Of a DNA stretch of 52,662 nucleotides, positions 45,072 through 52,662 are shown one piece after another. The stretch covers positions 1-52,662 of the forward strand of contig SFIM01000015.1 in NCBI GenBank assembly GCA_004556155.1, read 5' to 3'. Numbering within the stretch: position 1 is the stretch's first letter; each line of letters opens with the position of its first letter. Under the pieces are notes generated by a model that made no database searches, had not been told where the DNA came from, and saw nothing but the letters and a program-made list of their open reading frames with translations. The DNA is from Clostridiales bacterium (GTDB lineage Bacteria; Bacillota; Clostridia; Christensenellales; Aristaeellaceae). The position numbers and the translations under genes are program-made.

Positions 45072-45572
45072 TCACTTTTGAATCCATCCGGTCGCGCCGC
45101 GCAGGCTGACAATATACCACTCGTCCTCTTCTTTTAAAATGGGAAGCTTCGCGTTCTTGTCAAGCAGCGCGACCTTGGGCGCGGAGGGATCGTTCCAGGC
45201 GTATACCGGCGTTTCCGTTTCGGTTACATACCAAGCCGGGTTGAAGAGGATGTAGTCCGAATCTGCCCAGCCGCAGGGCGAACCTTCAAGCTCGCCAAGA
45301 ATGCAATATACGAATCCGTTATTCTCCGCTGTCCATCCTGAAGCGTCTGCATCCTGCACGGATAGACGATCCCCATAATGCAGCGTTTGTATCGCTTTGG
45401 CGGAAGCGCTGGGTCCTTCGCGCAATGTGAGCGTTTCACATAGCACCACACAAGGATAACCGATTTGCGTTCCCCAGGGGTCGGGCGGTATGATCTCCGC
45501 ATGGGCAAACCCAGCGCATCCAAGCGCAAGCATCAGCGCAGCCAAAAGCGTCAGTCAACCATACTTTTTCAC
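45072..45572 (-). pseudogene. Secreted SH3-like protein broken by TGA at codon 6
   Basis: GGGAG lies 8 nt before a GTG at 45570-45572 that opens KKYG, then TGA (45555-45557), then in the same frame LTLLAALMLALGCAGFAHA, which completes a normal signal peptide. The mature part (EIIPPDPWGTQIGYP, LTLREGPSASAKAIQTLHYG, AWNDPSAPKVALLDKNAKLP, WYIVSLRGATGWIQK) has two SH3-like cell-wall-binding modules and is fully open. A restart at the internal TTG (45545) or ATG (45533) would give a shortened signal peptide and no clear ribosome-binding site. The TGA most simply replaces a TGG tryptophan codon. Silencing by a single mutation is likely; read-through is possible. Confidence 0.65.
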
Positions 45573-45683
45573 GATCAGCTCTCCCTTTTTATTGATTCAA
45601 CAATAAAACGATGCACATGGCAGTTTTATTCCTTGTGAGGGAAATTTTCTCAGCTTTTGGGTGAATGGCGGCTTTTCCGACAC

Positions 45684-45717
45684 GAAAAACGGCTGCCAGA
45701 ATATCCATCTGGCAGCC
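45684..45717 (-). terminator. Terminator of the hisS-aspS operon
   Basis: A perfect 10-bp stem GGCTGCCAGA/TCTGGCAGCC (45691-45700 with 45708-45717). On the minus strand it is followed by GTTTTTC, about 20 bp after the aspS stop. Confidence 0.85.
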
Positions 45718-45737
45718 GCCTGTCATTATGAACGTGA

Positions 45738-47027
45738 TTACGGGGTGATGCGGTTGGGGCCGCGGAACAGGAACATGACTTCCTTGATCGGAATGCCCAG
45801 CAGCAACATGGTCAGGCGATCCACGCCCAGGCCGAAGCCGCCGTGCGGCGGGCAGCCATAGCGGAAGAAGTCCATGTAGAACTTGACGTCCTCGCCCAGG
45901 CCCTTTTCGTCGGCCTGCTTGCGCAGCTGCTCATAGCGGTGCTCGCGCTGCGCGCCGGTGGTGATTTCCGTGCCGCGCCAGATCAGGTCATAGCCCAGGG
46001 GCATGCCGTGCTCGTCGCGCATATGATAGAAGGCGCGCTTTTCGGGGCCGTAATCGGTGACGAACAGGAACTCATGGCCGAACTTGTCCATGCTCAGCTT
46101 GGCGCACAGGCGCTCGGCGTCGGTGGTCAGGTCGTTCTTTTCGCTCTCGTCGCAGGTGTAGCCGTAGCGCTCTTCCAGCTCCTTATACACATCCTGCAGC
46201 TTCATCTCGGGGAAGGGCAGGGTGGGCACGATGGTTTCCATGCCGAACAGCTCTTTGATCTGCTCGCTGTACTTTTCCTTTACGCGCTTGAGAGCGGCCT
46301 GCAGCAGCTCCGCTTCGATGGCCATGACATCGCGGAAAGAAGTGATATAGCTCATTTCCAGGTCGAAGCCGGTAAACTCGGTGGCGTGCTTGTTGGTGAA
46401 GCTCTTTTCGGCGCGGAACACCGGCCCCACCTCGAAGATGCGGTCAAAGCCGGCGGCCATGGCCATCTGCTTATAGAACTGCGGGCTCTGGCTCAGGTAA
46501 GCCTTGCGGTCAAAGTATTTCAACTCAAACACATCGGAGCCGGATTCGGACGCGGCGGCGATCAGCTTGGGCGTATGGATTTCCATAAAGTTGCGCTCCA
46601 GCAGGAACTCGCGCATGGCGGCCACCAGCTCGGTCTGCGCCTTGAAAATCAGGGTGTTGCGGTCGCTGCGCAGGTCGATCCAGCGATAGTCCAGGCGGCT
46701 ATCGATGGCCGCGTCCTTGCTGATGGGCAGGGGCTCGGCGATGGATTCGATCTTCATCGTATCGGGCAGGATTTCTACGCCGCCCAGCTTTACATAGCTG
46801 TTTTCAACGGCCATGCCTTCGGCGGTGATAACGGATTCCACCGTCAGTTGATCGACGATGGCGGCGATCTCGGGGTACTTTTCCTTTTCGATGGTTAGCT
46901 GCACGCGGCCGGTATAGTCGCGCAGCACCAGGAAGGCCATGGTGCGCTTATTGCGGATGTTCTCCACAAAGCCCTGTACTTTGTTGCGCTCGCCCAGCTT
47001 CAGGTGGGCAATCAAGCTTCTTTCCAT
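45738..47027 (-). CDS. aspS: Aspartyl-tRNA synthetase, archaeal-type (probably non-discriminating)
   Basis: A 429-aa class II synthetase. The N-terminal OB-fold (KVQGFVENIRNKRTMAFLVL) is followed by motif 2 (FRAEKSFTNKHATEFTGFDLEM) and motif 3 (GGFGLGVDRLTMLLLG). It lacks the large bacterial GAD insertion and is about 150 residues shorter than bacterial AspRS. This places it with the archaeal/AspS2 type that often charges both tRNA-Asp and tRNA-Asn; Asn-tRNA would then need GatCAB, not in the window. AAGGAAGAG lies before the ATG. It lies 39 bp downstream of hisS in the same T-box-controlled transcript. Confidence 0.93.
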   Translation of the reverse strand: MERSLIAHLKLGERNKVQGFVENIRNKRTMAFLVLRDYTGRVQLTIEKEKYPEIAAIVDQLTVESVITAEGMAVENSYVKLGGVEILPDTMKIESIAEPLPISKDAAIDSRLDYRWIDLRSDRNTLIFKAQTELVAAMREFLLERNFMEIHTPKLIAAASESGSDVFELKYFDRKAYLSQSPQFYKQMAMAAGFDRIFEVGPVFRAEKSFTNKHATEFTGFDLEMSYITSFRDVMAIEAELLQAALKRVKEKYSEQIKELFGMETIVPTLPFPEMKLQDVYKELEERYGYTCDESEKNDLTTDAERLCAKLSMDKFGHEFLFVTDYGPEKRAFYHMRDEHGMPLGYDLIWRGTEITTGAQREHRYEQLRKQADEKGLGEDVKFYMDFFRYGCPPHGGFGLGVDRLTMLLLGIPIKEVMFLFRGPNRITP

Positions 47028-47066
47028 ATTGATTCTCTTCCTTTCGGCAGTGATTGAAAGCGATGC

Positions 47067-48335
47067 TCAGCCCTGCGCCAGCGCGCGGATGGCTTCCGCA
47101 GCGCCGTCCAGGGGGATTTCCTGCTCCTCGCGGGTGGACAGGTTGCGCGCCTTGACCGTGCCGCGGGCCAGCTCGTCCCCGCCCACGATGACAATGTAGC
47201 GCGCCGCGATTTTATCGGCATATTTGAACTGCGCCTTCAGGCTACGTCCGCACAGATCCTCCTCCGCGCGCACGCCCAGATCGCGCAGCTGCTGGCACAA
47301 AAGATACGCGGGCTGCTTGGCTTCCGCGCCCAGGTTGGCGATATACACATCGCACAGCGGGGGCTGGGGCAGGGTGACGCCCTGGTTTTCCAGCTCCATG
47401 ATGATGCGCTCGGTGCCGATGCCAAAGCCAGCCGCCGGGGTAGCCGGGCCGCCCAGCTGCTCCACCAGTCCATCGTAGCGGCCACCGCCGCACAGGGCCA
47501 GACCCTCGCGGCCGCGGGAAACCATCACCTCGAACACGGTCTTGGTGTAGTAATCCAGGCCGCGCACGATGTGCGTATCCACCTTGAAGGGAATGCCGCG
47601 CGCGGTCAGCAGGGTTTGCAGGGTTTCAAAGTGCTCGCGGCACTCGTCGCAGAGCATATCCAGCATGCTGGGAGCATCCTTGACCAGCGCCTTGCAGCCC
47701 TCCTCCTTGCAGTCCAGCACGCGCAGGGGATTGCGGTCAAAGCGTTCACGGCAGGTGGGGCACAGCTGATCCAGCCGGCCGGAGAGATACTCCTTCAGCG
47801 CGGCGTGATACTTGGGACGGCAGTGCGGGCAGCCGATGGAATTGATATTGACCGACAGGCCCTTGAGCCCCAGATCGCCCAGGATGCCCAGCAGTGTTGC
47901 GATCAATTCGGCTTCCACCGTCGGCTCCTTGCCGCCAAAGCATTCCATGCCGAACTGATGATGCTCACGCAGACGGCCGGCCTGGGGCTTTTCATAGCGG
48001 AAAACAGGGTTGTTGAGGTAATACATTTTGCAGGGCAGCGCGTCGGCAAAGAGCTTGCCCTCCAAAAAGGCGCGCACTGCGCCCGCCGTGCCCTCGGGCT
48101 TCAGGGTGATGCTGCGATCGCCCTTATCCTTGAAGGTGTACATTTCCTTCTGCACGATATCGGTGGTATCGCCCACGCCGCGCAGGAAAAGCTCGGTATG
48201 CTCAAAAACGGGGGTGCGCACCTCGCGGAACCCTGCCAGGGCGGCGCGGCGGCGCATGACGGCCTCGATCGTCTGCCAGATATAAGCGTCCTGGGGCAGC
48301 ATATCGCGCGTGCCCTTTGGTGCTTGCGTCAGCAT
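47067..48335 (-). CDS. hisS: Histidyl-tRNA synthetase
   Basis: A 422-aa class II synthetase: MLTQAPKGTRDMLPQDAYIW at the start, motif 2 NPVFRYEKPQAGRLREHHQFG, the histidine-specific VRGLDYYTKTVFEV and CGGGRYDGLVEQLGG, and a C-terminal anticodon-binding domain. AGGAGGG lies 5 nt upstream of the ATG at 48335; an upstream extension would run into the T-box terminator. It is the first gene of hisS-aspS. Confidence 0.96.
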   Translation of the reverse strand: MLTQAPKGTRDMLPQDAYIWQTIEAVMRRRAALAGFREVRTPVFEHTELFLRGVGDTTDIVQKEMYTFKDKGDRSITLKPEGTAGAVRAFLEGKLFADALPCKMYYLNNPVFRYEKPQAGRLREHHQFGMECFGGKEPTVEAELIATLLGILGDLGLKGLSVNINSIGCPHCRPKYHAALKEYLSGRLDQLCPTCRERFDRNPLRVLDCKEEGCKALVKDAPSMLDMLCDECREHFETLQTLLTARGIPFKVDTHIVRGLDYYTKTVFEVMVSRGREGLALCGGGRYDGLVEQLGGPATPAAGFGIGTERIIMELENQGVTLPQPPLCDVYIANLGAEAKQPAYLLCQQLRDLGVRAEEDLCGRSLKAQFKYADKIAARYIVIVGGDELARGTVKARNLSTREEQEIPLDGAAEAIRALAQG

Positions 48336-48344
48336 GAAATCCCT

Positions 48345-48564
48345 CCTAAAAAATAATCCCATGCGTATTGCATGGGACGAAATTACATTTCGCGGTGCCA
48401 CCCAGCTTGCATCCTAAAAGGACGCCGCTTGAATTCCTTAACGCGGAAAACGCTCGCTTTCGCGGGAGGCTCCGGGCTGTCGTCTCGTGCGCCGGCGGAG
48501 GAATTGCAGCCGTGTTCCTCCTCTCTATGCGCCGTCCGCACACGAGGGTTGACCTTTCATAGCC
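48345..48564 (-). promoter_or_regulatory. T-box riboswitch controlling hisS-aspS, candidate His (CAC) specifier
   Basis: The minus-strand leader contains the T-box sequence TGGGTGGCACCGCG (48391-48404). It is followed by a terminator hairpin CCCATGC/GCATGGG (48358-48376) and ATTATTTTTT (48348-48357) directly before the hisS ribosome-binding site. Upstream, a stem GGAGGAA/TTCCTCC (around 48499-48521) presents CAC at 48512-48514, a histidine codon in the position expected for the specifier. Uncharged tRNA-His should therefore stabilise the antiterminator and induce both synthetase genes. Confidence 0.9.
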
Positions 48565-48570
48565 GATTGT

Positions 48571-48600
48571 ATTATATAATGAAGCGGCGGATTTTGTCAA
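48571..48600 (-). promoter_or_regulatory. Promoter of hisS-aspS, TTGACA-18-TATAAT
   Basis: On the minus strand TTGACA (48595-48600) and TATAAT (48571-48576), 18 bp apart, placing the transcript start just before the T-box. Confidence 0.8.
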
Positions 48601-48679
48601 GCGCGAAGGCGCCCTGCGGCGGATGAAATCAGCGCGAAAGCTTTATTATGAAAAATTTATAAAAAAACGGCGTATATGG

Positions 48680-48708
48680 TGGATTTTTATAGCGCATTGT
48701 GCTATAAT
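48680..48708 (+). promoter_or_regulatory. Promoter of the MgtC-family gene with overlapping inverted repeat
   Basis: TGGATT (48680-48685) and TATAAT (48703-48708) with a 17-bp spacer. A perfect inverted repeat TTATAGC-n7-GCTATAA (48687-48693, 48701-48707) spans the spacer and the -10 and would be a natural operator for a dimeric repressor. Confidence 0.5.
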
Positions 48709-48740
48709 CAAATTCCAGTTCATCATCGAGGTTTTTTGCC

Positions 48741-49460
48741 ATGTCTTTCAGTTTGATTCATGCCAACGAGCTGACCAGCCTGGACTTGCTGATCCGCATT
48801 TTTGTGGCCGTGTTGATCGGCTGCGTGGTGGGCACGGAGCGCGAGTATAAAAACCGTCCTGCCGGTTTGCGCACGCACGTGCTGGTATGCCTTGGCGCGT
48901 GCATGATTGCCCTGGCTGAAGGCCTGTTTACTGCCAACATCGACACCTCCACCAGCAGCAACGTCACCTACAACTTTGGCCGTCTGTGCGCGCAGGTCAT
49001 CAGCGGCATCGGCTTCCTGGGCGCGGGCACCATCTTCACTCAGCGCAAGAAGATCGCCGGCCTGACAACTGCCGCCTCCCTGTGGAACACCGCGTGCCTG
49101 GGCATTGTGACGGGCTACGGCTATTATTGGCTGTCTCTGTGCGGCTGCGCGCTGGTGCTGGTTACCTTGATGCTGCTGCAGAAGGTCATTCGCGTCAATG
49201 CCATCAAGCGCGTGGAGGTTCGCTTCAGCAACCGTGCTGAAACCATTCCCTTCATCAATGAGTTCTTTGAAAAGGCCGGCATCAAGGTGCTGGATCTGGA
49301 CTTCCACATTGAGGCTCCTGCCGAGGATTCGCCCAAGGATGGCAACCAGTATACCAACACCTACACCCTGCACCTGCCCGGCAACCTCAGCTATACCGAT
49401 GTGATCAACCAGCTGGCTGCCTATCCGCACATCTACTCCGTAAGAACCACCAACACCTGA
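48741..49460 (+). CDS. MgtC/SapB-family membrane protein
   Basis: A 239-aa protein. The N-terminal MgtC domain has about four or five helices (LLIRIFVAVLIGCVVGTERE, the family signature RPAGLRTHVLVCLGACM, ISGIGFLGAGTIF, GLTTAASLWNTACLGIVTGY). An ACT-like C-terminal soluble domain follows (~145-239). MgtC proteins help bacteria survive low magnesium or acid stress and may modulate ATP synthase or phosphate import. GAGG lies upstream. No magnesium riboswitch is visible in the short leader; control is more likely through the inverted repeat on the promoter. A strong terminator follows. Confidence 0.92.
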   Translation: MSFSLIHANELTSLDLLIRIFVAVLIGCVVGTEREYKNRPAGLRTHVLVCLGACMIALAEGLFTANIDTSTSSNVTYNFGRLCAQVISGIGFLGAGTIFTQRKKIAGLTTAASLWNTACLGIVTGYGYYWLSLCGCALVLVTLMLLQKVIRVNAIKRVEVRFSNRAETIPFINEFFEKAGIKVLDLDFHIEAPAEDSPKDGNQYTNTYTLHLPGNLSYTDVINQLAAYPHIYSVRTTNT

Positions 49461-49476
49461 TGGACTACGATCCTGA

Positions 49477-49513
49477 GCGGCACATGTTGCGTTGCAATGT
49501 GTGCCGCTTTTTG
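49477..49513 (+). terminator. Terminator after the MgtC-family gene
   Basis: AGCGGCACA (49477-49485) pairs with TGTGCCGCT (49501-49509), with partial pairing inside the loop, followed by TTTTT. Confidence 0.8.
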
Positions 49514-49523
49514 AAAGGAAAAC

Positions 49524-50165
49524 ATGCCCTTGCAGTTTACCATACTAACCAAATCTGAGGATGGCCCCTGCCTGTACTGGTGCACGGGCGCAGGGGAAAG
49601 CCTGCAGGCCGTTGCTGACACGCTGCGCCGGGAAGAGTGCCCGCACACGTTGATTGCCTGCCAAAGCGCGGATTGGAACCGCGATTATTCGCCCTGGCCC
49701 GCGCCGCCTGTCTTTGGCAAGCAGGGCTTTGCGGGGCAAGGCGAGCAAACGCTGGCTAAGATCCGCGCTTTCTTTACGCAGGATGGCGCGGCGGAGCGCC
49801 CGCGCGCCATCGGCGGATACTCGCTGGCGGGGCTGTTCAGCCTGTGGGCGCTCAGTCAGGACGCGGGATTTGCGGGCGCGGCCAGCTGCTCCGGGTCACT
49901 GTGGTATCCAGGCTGGGCGGAATATGCCGCGCAGGCGCGCTATCCGCAAGGCAGCTGCGTATATCTGAGCCTGGGGGAACGCGAGGAGCGTGCGCGCAAT
50001 GCGGCGCTGGCCAGAGTAGGCGACGCCACGCGTGCGCAGTATGCTGCGCTGCTGGCGGATGCGGGCATTGAGGATACGACGCTTGTGTGGCATCCCGGCG
50101 GGCACTTTGATCAGCCTGACGCGCGGATGATCGCAGGGCTTGCCTGGCTGCTGAAAAAACTATGA
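49524..50165 (+). CDS. Putative alpha/beta-hydrolase (esterase-like)
   Basis: A 213-aa cytosolic protein with a nucleophile elbow AIGGYSLAGLFSLWAL (G-x-S-x-G), ASCSGSLWYPGW after it and a C-terminal VWHPGGHFDQP carrying the likely catalytic His. The pattern matches the esterase D / enterochelin-esterase-like fold, shortened at the N-terminus. The substrate is unknown. AAAGGA lies before the ATG. The gene begins 10 bp after a terminator and no promoter is evident. The 195-bp gap that follows (50166-50360) holds only a small GCGATG/CATCGC hairpin (50318-50336) just before the next ribosome-binding site. Confidence 0.7.
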   Translation: MPLQFTILTKSEDGPCLYWCTGAGESLQAVADTLRREECPHTLIACQSADWNRDYSPWPAPPVFGKQGFAGQGEQTLAKIRAFFTQDGAAERPRAIGGYSLAGLFSLWALSQDAGFAGAASCSGSLWYPGWAEYAAQARYPQGSCVYLSLGEREERARNAALARVGDATRAQYAALLADAGIEDTTLVWHPGGHFDQPDARMIAGLAWLLKKL

Positions 50166-50360
50166 TTTGTGGTATTGCCTGTTTTTGCCAGACATTGAAC
50201 GAATGAGCCGCATGACAGCGCATGGATGCTGGAAACGACTTCCAAAAGCCTGAATGCATGCCATAAACTGCCAAAAATTCGGGGAACGAGCGCCATCTTA
50301 GAAGCGTTTAATAGGCAGCGATGCACAAAACATCGCAAATTCTAAGGAGGGTGTTTTACC

Positions 50361-51056
50361 ATGAAAACCTCGAAGAAATACGTTCGTACCGTTTCGGCGG
50401 CGCTGTGTTCACTGTTGCTGCTCTCCAGCGCGCCCGCGCTGGCGGATACCTATGCCACCGTTCGCGGCGGCGGCTTGAACCTGCGCCAGACGGCCTCGCT
50501 GGACGCCAAGGTGCTGGGCCAGTATCCCACCGGCACGTGGGTGACCATCCATGAGCAGGGCGATACCTGGAGCCGCGTAACTGTGAACGGCAAGTCCGGC
50601 TACATGATGACCAAGTATCTGTCCAGCGGCGCCCGCAACGGCACGCTGTATGTGCGCACCAATACCGGCATCGGTCTGAACCTGCGCAACGCGCCCAGCA
50701 CGGAGGGCGATATCATCACCTCCTTTAAGCCCGGCACGCAGGTCAAGGTGCTCAAGCGCGGCAACGGCTGGCACTATGTATCCGTGAACGGCAAGGAAGG
50801 CTACATGAGCAGCAAATTCCTGAGCGCCTACAATGTATCCTATACCAAGCCCGTCAAATCCTTCACCGCGACCCTCAAGAACATCAATGGCGGCAGCGTG
50901 GTCAATTTCCGCCTGTATCCCGGCATGAAGACCAAGATCATCGGCGTGTACCCCGTGGGCACCAAGGTGACCGTGCTGGAGATGGGCGATAACTGGTCCA
51001 AGGTGGAAATCGACGGCAAAACCGGCTATGTGAGCACTTATTTCCTGAAGTACTGA
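50361..51056 (+). CDS. Secreted protein with three bacterial SH3 domains
   Basis: A 231-aa protein with a signal peptide (MKTSKKYVRTVSAALCSLLL, then a site near APALA-D). Three tandem SH3_3 modules follow: about 30-88 (GGGLNLRQTASLDAKVLGQY...GYMMTKYL), 95-155 (GIGLNLRNAPSTEGDIITSF...GYMSSKFL) and 170-231 (VNFRLYPGMKTKIIGVYPVG...GYVSTYFL). These modules bind cell-wall peptides, so the protein is probably exported and wall-associated with no separate catalytic domain. AAGGAGGG precedes the ATG. The broken gene at 45072-45572 carries related modules. Confidence 0.88.
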   Translation: MKTSKKYVRTVSAALCSLLLLSSAPALADTYATVRGGGLNLRQTASLDAKVLGQYPTGTWVTIHEQGDTWSRVTVNGKSGYMMTKYLSSGARNGTLYVRTNTGIGLNLRNAPSTEGDIITSFKPGTQVKVLKRGNGWHYVSVNGKEGYMSSKFLSAYNVSYTKPVKSFTATLKNINGGSVVNFRLYPGMKTKIIGVYPVGTKVTVLEMGDNWSKVEIDGKTGYVSTYFLKY

Positions 51057-51101
51057 TTCACAACTGAATAGCGCAAAAGTGAAAAGTGTACAAATGATGC
51101 A

Positions 51102-51127
51102 GGCGGCAGGGGCTTTCTCCTGCCGCC
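51102..51127 (+). terminator. GC-rich hairpin after the triple-SH3 gene
   Basis: A perfect 9-bp stem GGCGGCAGG/CCTGCCGCC (51102-51110 with 51119-51127). The following run is only weakly T-rich, so termination strength is doubtful. Confidence 0.4.
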
Positions 51128-51184
51128 GCCGCATGCGGGCTTTCCCTGTTTATAGGGGAAGCTCTTTCTTTTTTCAAATAGCGC

Positions 51185-51213
51185 TTGACAAATTGTTTCA
51201 TTTATATTATGTA
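51185..51213 (+). promoter_or_regulatory. Promoter of the 336-aa unknown gene, TTGACA-17-TATGTA
   Basis: TTGACA (51185-51190) and TATGTA (51208-51213) with a 17-bp spacer in an AT-rich gap. Confidence 0.55.
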
Positions 51214-51287
51214 AAAACACATATTGCAAAACGCACATTTTAAAATATGTAATGCAAATTGATGACGGAGAGCGTGAGGGCGTAAGA

Positions 51288-52298
51288 ATGGGTTTTCTTT
51301 CTTTTAACATGGCCTTTTATCGCGCTGAACTGCGGCGATTGGCTGAAACGCCGCCGACGGTTGCGGCGATTTATCGTGCCCGCACGCTGCTGAAAATGCT
51401 GGATGATCTGGCGGACGAGGGCTATACGACCCTGAACGAGCAGCTGGAATCGGGAGGCAACGGCGCCGCATGGCTGCGGGATTATCTGCGGAAAAACCAC
51501 GCAGAGTCCTTTCCACGCATGCAGTCGTTCTTGCCAGGCTGCAATATTGCCTATGGGCCGCAGAGAATTCCGCTGGAGACTGCGATTCGCCAGGCTGTCG
51601 CGGAGGCTCGAACACTGCCGGAGCCGCAGGGATTGCCTTGTGTGAACGACCTGCGCCGTTTCTGCCAATGGGTTGGCTATGAGCCGGACACCGCTTATAT
51701 CTTTCTATTGCGCGATACGCTGCTGCTGTTTGTGTATTATCAAAGCCGTGGGCGCGCGCAGATGCATCCATGGCTGCTCAGCAGGCAATCGCTGGCTCAG
51801 CTTACGGGCAGCGCACATGCCGATGATGAAATCCGTGCGGTTATCTTTCAGGCGCTGGAGCAGGGCTGCGGGATGGACTTTGAAACCTTTTGCGCTGCTG
51901 TTTTGCCTGAAATTCGCCGCGTAATGAAAAAATATCCCCAAGCAGAGCGCTGCCTGCGCGATATGCTGCACACAATCAGGCAAAAGCACATCCTGATTGT
52001 TGAATCCGGCTGCACCGGCACCTTTCCCATGCTGCTGATGGCGCTGGATGCGTGGGCGGATATGCGCATGTACACGACTTATCCGTATTTGGTGCACATA
52101 TACGCCGGGCGCATCTATACCCCGCGCTATGAGGAAAACCGGGCGTTTGAAACGCTTGCCGCGCAGGAAGCTTATTTTCGCTTCGACTGCTGGCAGGATG
52201 GGCAGTGTTATGTGCGCATCTGTACGGATGAAGGCATAAAGGAGCGCGCCATGGCTGAGATCCGCACCATGCTGCCATCTGGCAAGGAGAAATTATAA
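51288..52298 (+). CDS. Protein of unknown function, 336 aa
   Basis: The start at the ATG at 51288 follows GAGGG at 7 nt; an upstream ATG at 51252 lacks a site. The protein is soluble and mostly helical. The first half (FYRAELRRLAETPPTVAAIY, ARTLLKMLDDLADEGYTTLN) is followed by an alpha/beta segment IKE-like HILIVESGCTGTFPMLLMAL, then YTTYPYLVHIYAGRIYTPRY and FETLAAQEAYFRFDCW. The strand-turn-helix around ESGCTGTFP looks like a ligand-binding loop but matches no motif I can name. The stop overlaps the start of a 52-aa membrane protein gene (TAATG), so the two are coupled. Confidence 0.75.
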   Translation: MGFLSFNMAFYRAELRRLAETPPTVAAIYRARTLLKMLDDLADEGYTTLNEQLESGGNGAAWLRDYLRKNHAESFPRMQSFLPGCNIAYGPQRIPLETAIRQAVAEARTLPEPQGLPCVNDLRRFCQWVGYEPDTAYIFLLRDTLLLFVYYQSRGRAQMHPWLLSRQSLAQLTGSAHADDEIRAVIFQALEQGCGMDFETFCAAVLPEIRRVMKKYPQAERCLRDMLHTIRQKHILIVESGCTGTFPMLLMALDAWADMRMYTTYPYLVHIYAGRIYTPRYEENRAFETLAAQEAYFRFDCWQDGQCYVRICTDEGIKERAMAEIRTMLPSGKEKL

Positions 52299-52456
52299 TG
52301 ACAACTACCGTTCGTATGCTGCTGGCCGCAGCTGTGCTGATGCTACTGGCGGGCGTGATTTTTGCCATTTTGTGCCTGCGGATTTACGCGGCCCTGCTGG
52401 GTGCGGGCGCACTGGGCTGCGCAGCAGCGGCGATGATTCATCGCGGGCGCAGGTAA
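52298..52456 (+). CDS. Small two-helix membrane protein, 52 aa
   Basis: Starts at the ATG at 52298, overlapping the previous stop, with AAGGAG 9 nt upstream; stop TAA at 52454. Two hydrophobic helices (VRMLLAAAVLMLLAGVIFAI and YAALLGAGALGCAAAAMI) are followed by a short basic tail (HRGRR). Family unknown. Coupling with the 336-aa gene suggests it anchors or partners that protein at the membrane, which is inference. The remaining 52457-52662 holds a terminator and no gene I would defend. Confidence 0.65.
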   Translation: MTTTVRMLLAAAVLMLLAGVIFAILCLRIYAALLGAGALGCAAAAMIHRGRR

Positions 52457-52572
52457 ACCGGCGCGGCGCGGAAATGACCGAGGGCAAATAAGGCATTTGG
52501 CGGGAACTGATCCCTTTGTTTGTCGCCTTGCCAATAAACGGGGGCGTGAAAAAAGTCCCCAAGACGACAAAG

Positions 52573-52610
52573 AAGGATTTGGAGCTCGCAAGCGGGACAA
52601 ATCCTTTTTT
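52573..52610 (+). terminator. Terminator of the 336-aa/52-aa gene pair
   Basis: AAGGATTTG (52573-52581) pairs with CAAATCCTT (52598-52606), with further pairing inside, followed by six T. Confidence 0.75.
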
Positions 52611-52662
52611 GTGTGATATAATTTACTTGACATGAAAACAACACCACGAAGATATTATACAC

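Noticed and set aside
52438..52662. 74-codon reverse frame at the right edge
   Set aside because: It overlaps the 52-aa gene and its terminator, has no ribosome-binding site and no recognisable motif.
52627..52662. TTGACA near the right edge as a promoter
   Set aside because: The best -10-like hexamers are at poor spacing (18-20 bp) and the downstream sequence is outside the window, so it cannot be judged.

Overview
The window reads as a chromosomal segment of a spore-forming Bacillota bacterium of class Clostridia. Three things point there: a sporulation phosphatase SpoIIE, a 26-codon SpoVM, and Gram-positive regulation throughout (strong Shine-Dalgarno sites, a T-box, ribosomal-protein leaders, Prp-processed L27, many TTGACA-17-TATAAT promoters). 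The DNA is GC-rich for Clostridia, and the many PG-binding/SH3 secreted proteins resemble Christensenellales-type gut genomes; that lineage is inference. No rRNA, tRNA or CRISPR array was found.

Layout. 1-800 is AT-richer and decaying: the first 29 codons of an IS5-family transposase, then a secreted PG-binding gene broken by an in-frame TGA. 803-1972 is a stand-alone CARF-nuclease gene (DUF1887/Card1-like). 2070-3486 is infC-rpmI-rplT with a leader attenuator. 3501-10263 is a forward run: M28 peptidase, secreted protein, FtsK/SpoIIIE, pyrophosphatase, TatD, a small membrane protein and spoVM. 10266-15609 is reverse: MmcQ/YjbR, glyA, DUF2804, a HAD-MazG fusion, mscL with a zinc ribbon, and a DUF2974 hydrolase. 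15735-16751 is an SDR epimerase. 16782-24271 is reverse again: a small membrane protein, spoIIE, a zinc-ribbon protein, ispDF, DUF4364 and a Rad3/DinG helicase. Facing away from the helicase is a degenerate tagaturonate-reductase homologue (24379-25539).

25574-33033 holds an NTP-transferase, trmL, two tandem uracil-DNA-glycosylase superfamily genes, nfeD-floA plus a third gene, a LytTR regulator, a third glycosylase-superfamily gene, and rplU-prp-rpmA. 33109-38342 is a small carbohydrate locus: LacI regulator, beta-propeller glycosidase-like gene, the C-terminal remnant of a solute-binding protein, a 320-bp cascade of hairpins, and an FGGY sugar kinase. 38410-45717 carries an NSS transporter, GNAT, M24 peptidase, TtcA-like enzyme, DegV, MATE exporter and a second secreted gene broken by an early TGA. 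45738-48600 is hisS-aspS under a T-box. The window ends with an MgtC-family gene, an esterase, a triple-SH3 secreted protein and an unrecognised 336-aa/52-aa gene pair.

Most of the window is core housekeeping with sporulation and envelope functions. The least explained pieces are the orphan CARF nuclease, the reductase pseudoenzyme next to the helicase, the hairpin cascade, and the final unknown pair.
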